From Daphnia carinata (Eukaryota; Arthropoda; Branchiopoda; Diplostraca; Daphniidae): 64,000 bases of DNA. Position numbers and translations under genes: made by a program. This document shows positions 61,293-64,000 of this stretch, piece after piece. A model generated the notes under the pieces. It saw nothing but the letters and a program-made list of their open reading frames with translations. It was not told the origin of the DNA and made no database searches. The stretch covers positions 3,782,001 to 3,846,000 of the forward strand of contig NC_081340.1 in NCBI RefSeq assembly GCF_022539665.2, in the 5' to 3' direction. The first letter of the stretch is position 1. Each line of letters starts with the position of its first letter.

Positions 61293-63156
61293 GGCAAATA
61301 TCTGTTTAATGTTATTTTGTTAAAATTAGTTATAAATTTATTTAGTTTTTATGCTTTTCCTTTTTGTGATCGGGTATATGGTGGTAAGAGACTACGTTCG
61401 AATCAATTTCCAGAGCATTTATGAGTCAAACAAGCCACAATATGTCTTCCAGTATTGCTTTATTCATAATGTCCTTTCTCGGCTTTTACCAGGTTGTTTC
61501 CTGCCTACCACCAGTAGAAGTTACGTTCAGTTAAGTTAGGTTAGGTAGGTTAAACTAGAATAGGTTTAGTTAAACTAGGTTAATTTAGATTGTTATTGCA
61601 GTTTCTTCGAAAAAATAGATTTACATATGAAAACCATTTGGCAACTCCGCTGTGAAGTGCACTAGCAAGACGCGCCGTGAGGTGGAATAGGTGTCAGCTA
61701 TTCTAGAAGTTTTTAGCACCTTGGGAATGAAGCTGCCAAGTAAACTATCATCTTCGATTTAATTGGTTTAGTAACTGTTTAAAAACAATGTTAGGTGGAA
61801 ATTGCCAACGGAGTTCAGGATACAGTGGAAAGTAATGTCATATGGCGTTGTAATCCGATCTGATTAGTTGTTGTGATAACATGTTTCAGGTGATGCCAAT
61901 GATTTTGACAAAAACGAAGAAGTCCATTTTGATGTTGGCGTTGGTAAAAGCTTGCACTAGACTCTTTAGAAAATTCGTGGAGTTTCCCGGGGCATGCCAT
62001 CCAAGCTAACCACTCTACTATTTTCTTGTTAAAGGATGATCCGAGGATTCTCCATCTGCACTATAGAGATCTAACATAGGTAATCCTTTTTTTAAATAAA
62101 TACAGAGTTCTTGATGTTATTGATCTTATCATTATTTACTTTTTGTCCTTCTGTCTTTGATGCAAAATATTGTTGATGGAGGAAATGGTCCTGGAACGAG
62201 GTTATGCCATGTACGATAGGCACACTCTTTCTTCTTACCAAAGGTCACCTGCCTTGTCTTCCCATCCATAATGAAGAATAGCCATTGGTCTAAAAATATT
62301 GAAAGCTTGTTTTTAAATTATTTATTCTGACTGGTAACTTAAGGACTGAGACATTTCATTAGAAATTGTGGGCAAGTGAAAGAGGATTGCAAACTATTTG
62401 TTTTTTCATTGTTTTTTTTTTGTCATCTACCACATAACTATCCCTAAAGGATGTTGTATTAGTAAAAATCAAATGAGTGTCTGCCCACTAGCATTAAATC
62501 GAAAAAAATGCCTATTGGTTTCGGCGACCGCAGATTCCCTCATTACAGGCGGCATTCTAAGATCCTCGCCGCCATTGATTTGTTTATATTGCTTTTTTTT
62601 AGTAGATCGGCGATTAAAGGTTTCTTTTCCATTTCATGGAAGGACGTATGGCTTTGATGAAAATTGCCATTAAGACTGCCGAAGCTGCATATGGTACGGA
62701 AACCTAAAAATGGCATTGAGTTCGACTTCACACATGGGCTAGGTACTTCTCGCTTTTTTGTCAATCGATAAAGTAGTTTCAATGCTATTAATTTGCATTC
62801 ACAGAATTTTTGTGGAGGATGAAGTGAAGCCTGGAAGCGTTCGAAGATGGAAGAGCCGGCCTACAGTTGAAAAACACTTAGAGCGCATTACGGTTGGTAA
62901 AGTAGTAGAGTAAGAAATTGTATGCGTAACGGTTTTTTTTTTCTATTCTTAAAATAGGTTAATAGTAACACTGGGTGGAAAAGGTTCTTGAATGAAGCGA
63001 GACACTGAATAAATTGTGATGCTTAGATGGATGACATTGCATTTCTATACTGCATTCAGATTCCCCATACGGTATTTAATATTTAAACAATTGAAGTGTA
63101 TATCTGGGCTCCCTTCCTTTCCGTAGCCCCGTTTCCCCTTGACTCATAATAAGCCC
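61293..63156. other. Intergenic, one unassigned exon-like stretch
   Basis: Mostly AT-rich with no recognised gene. A GGTTAG-type tract (about 61525-61590, with repeated TTAGGTTAGGTAGGTTAAA-like words) is simple-sequence-like. An exon-like open stretch lies at 62805-62913 after TTCACAG. Confidence 0.35.
62805..62913 (+). other. Possible terminal exon of an unidentified gene
   Basis: After the acceptor TGCATTCACAG, a 36-codon frame (from 62806) reads IFVEDEVKPGSVRRWKSRP then TVEKHLERITVGKVVE and stops. The composition looks like real protein. I could not find an upstream exon in the right phase and do not recognise the family. Confidence 0.25.
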
Positions 63157-63469
63157 GTAGGGGGTCATGCCCCTACTGTACGGTATATATAAAAATAACA
63201 TATACCGAGGTTTGGAGGGCTCTGGCCGGAAAGGGGACGTGGGGGTCCGCGTAGTCCGATGATGTGTTCACGGAGGGCGATGTGGCTATCCGCAAATCCG
63301 AATTAAAGGTTAATCGCTCCAGTAAAAATGTTCCATATCTTCGGCTCTTCTTCCGGCTTCTCTTAGCCAATCACCGGGTAATCTCCCCGGTGGGTCAACA
63401 AGGCAGTGTCTCCCCCTGCCTGGGTTGACGGCAACTTTTGAAAGGGCTATTGTGCCTTTTTAAAGTTGC
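63157..63469. ncRNA. Candidate structured segment with five hairpins
   Basis: Perfect stems: 63157-63163/63170-63176 (7 bp), 63181-63188/63200-63207 (8 bp), 63372-63378/63386-63392 (7 bp), 63394-63399/63424-63429 with nested 63401-63406/63416-63421, and 63431-63438/63462-63469 with nested AAAGG/CCTTT. The last three are almost contiguous. A TATATATAAAAA sequence overlaps hairpin 2 and an eight-T run lies at about 63510, so a Pol III-type unit on the plus strand is conceivable. A mobile-element end is equally possible. Strand is not determined. Confidence 0.4.
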
Positions 63470-63691
63470 AAAAATAATTGTAATGTGCAGAGAATTGTCA
63501 ATAAAATTTTTTTTATAAAATATTTGTTGCAAAATTTGTTTCTTTCATTGTCTGTAGTCGCTGTGTTCACACATTACACTTCACATCTTTTTTTTTTTTA
63601 TTTAGCGTACTCAATTTACCTTCATTATTTTTGCCACCTTTGATGGTAAGCATTGTTTCCATTGGTAAATCGCTTATCTTCATTTTTATAC

Positions 63692-63764
63692 ATTTACTGA
63701 GGTTTGAACTCAGGGAAACAGGTATCGCAGCTAAAGGCTCTTCCACAGAGCTATGAACCGTATG
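63692..63764 (-). mobile_element. tRNA-like sequence, probable SINE head or tRNA pseudogene
   Basis: On the minus strand it shows a D arm (GCTC…GAGC with TAGCTCTGTGGAAGAGC) and a perfect T arm CTGAG-TTCAAAC-CTCAG. The acceptor and anticodon stems do not pair, so it is not a functional tRNA. Confidence 0.45.
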
Positions 63765-63857
63765 AAAACAATAGACAGATAATCATATAGTTGTGAAAGA
63801 CTGCATAAACATCCTAGACGATAACATATGATATGCGATAATAAAAAATTTAGATGT

Positions 63858-63927
63858 ATCTCGTGGCTCAATGTTAGAGCATCGGCGTTGCACGCTGAAT
63901 GTCTGGGGATCGGTTCCCATACGAGTA
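63858..63927 (+). mobile_element. tRNA-Ala-like sequence, probable SINE head or tRNA pseudogene
   Basis: Partial acceptor CTCGT/ACGAG (5 bp), D arm GCTC/GAGC, anticodon arm TCGGC/GCTGA around loop GTTGCAC (TGC, Ala), and a T arm reduced to TGGG/CCCA with a non-canonical loop. Too degenerate for a working tRNA. It is followed by an A-rich stretch (GTAAAATAAAATCC) as in tRNA-derived SINEs. Confidence 0.45.
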
Positions 63928-64000
63928 AAATAAAATCCAAATACAAAACTACTTCAAAAAATATTCAGGTATTACACGTTGTTCCTTGAGTTTAAGTTGA

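Noticed and set aside
63173-63370. 65-codon minus-strand frame in the hairpin segment
   Set aside because: No homology and crosses perfect stems; structure explains the sequence better than coding.
63208-63470. 7SK RNA, because GAGGGCGATGTGGCT resembles the 5' hairpin of 7SK
   Set aside because: The diagnostic GATC/GATC HEXIM-binding pair is absent and the rest does not match; a short chance similarity is more likely.

Overview
The window looks like a compact, intron-rich arthropod genome, most likely a crustacean of the Daphnia type. The reasons are short introns (many 60-90 bp), a 951-residue vinculin, two Sidestep-family guidance receptors, and a pro-resilin-like cuticle protein with a Rebers-Riddiford domain. 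The genus is inferred from gene content and style, not proven. Exon models were built by eye from GT/AG sites, reading frame and family knowledge. All complete multi-exon models sum to a multiple of three.

Bases 1-25.5 kb hold housekeeping genes. DBR1 (minus, 3' end cut off by the window) is head-to-head with SNRPA1/U2A'. Vinculin follows, then a small two-exon gene (minus) with two HEPN-like repeats. Next come a CTTNBP2/CTTNBP2NL-like coiled-coil gene, HEXIM (minus), PLAA, ELOF1 (minus) and snf (U1A/U2B''). DBR1, U2A' and SNF all act in splicing, and U2A' and U2B'' are direct partners. HEXIM and ELOF1 act in Pol II elongation. Between the HEPN gene and the CTTNBP2-like gene (11.8-12.25 kb) is a dense series of DNA/RNA hairpins downstream of a TATA box. 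The first two share a GNRA-capped apical stem on different outer stems.

Bases 26-58 kb are a tandem duplication of one large receptor gene. The two copies (A about 28.4-41.2 kb, B about 44.6-58.1 kb) have the same 16-exon structure: signal peptide, five Ig domains, FnIII, transmembrane helix and cytoplasmic tail. The core promoter, several non-coding blocks and the splice phases are also shared. Divergence is very uneven: some Ig exons are almost identical while the Ig5 middle exon and the tail are strongly different.

Bases 59.8-61.3 kb hold a three-exon cuticle protein gene with a clear TATA/Inr promoter, then an intact tRNA-Pro(AGG). The last 2.7 kb have no recognised gene. They contain an unassigned exon-like stretch, a five-hairpin structured segment (63.16-63.47 kb) and two opposed tRNA-like sequences that look like SINE heads. 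No CRISPR array, prokaryotic operon or complete transposon was seen.
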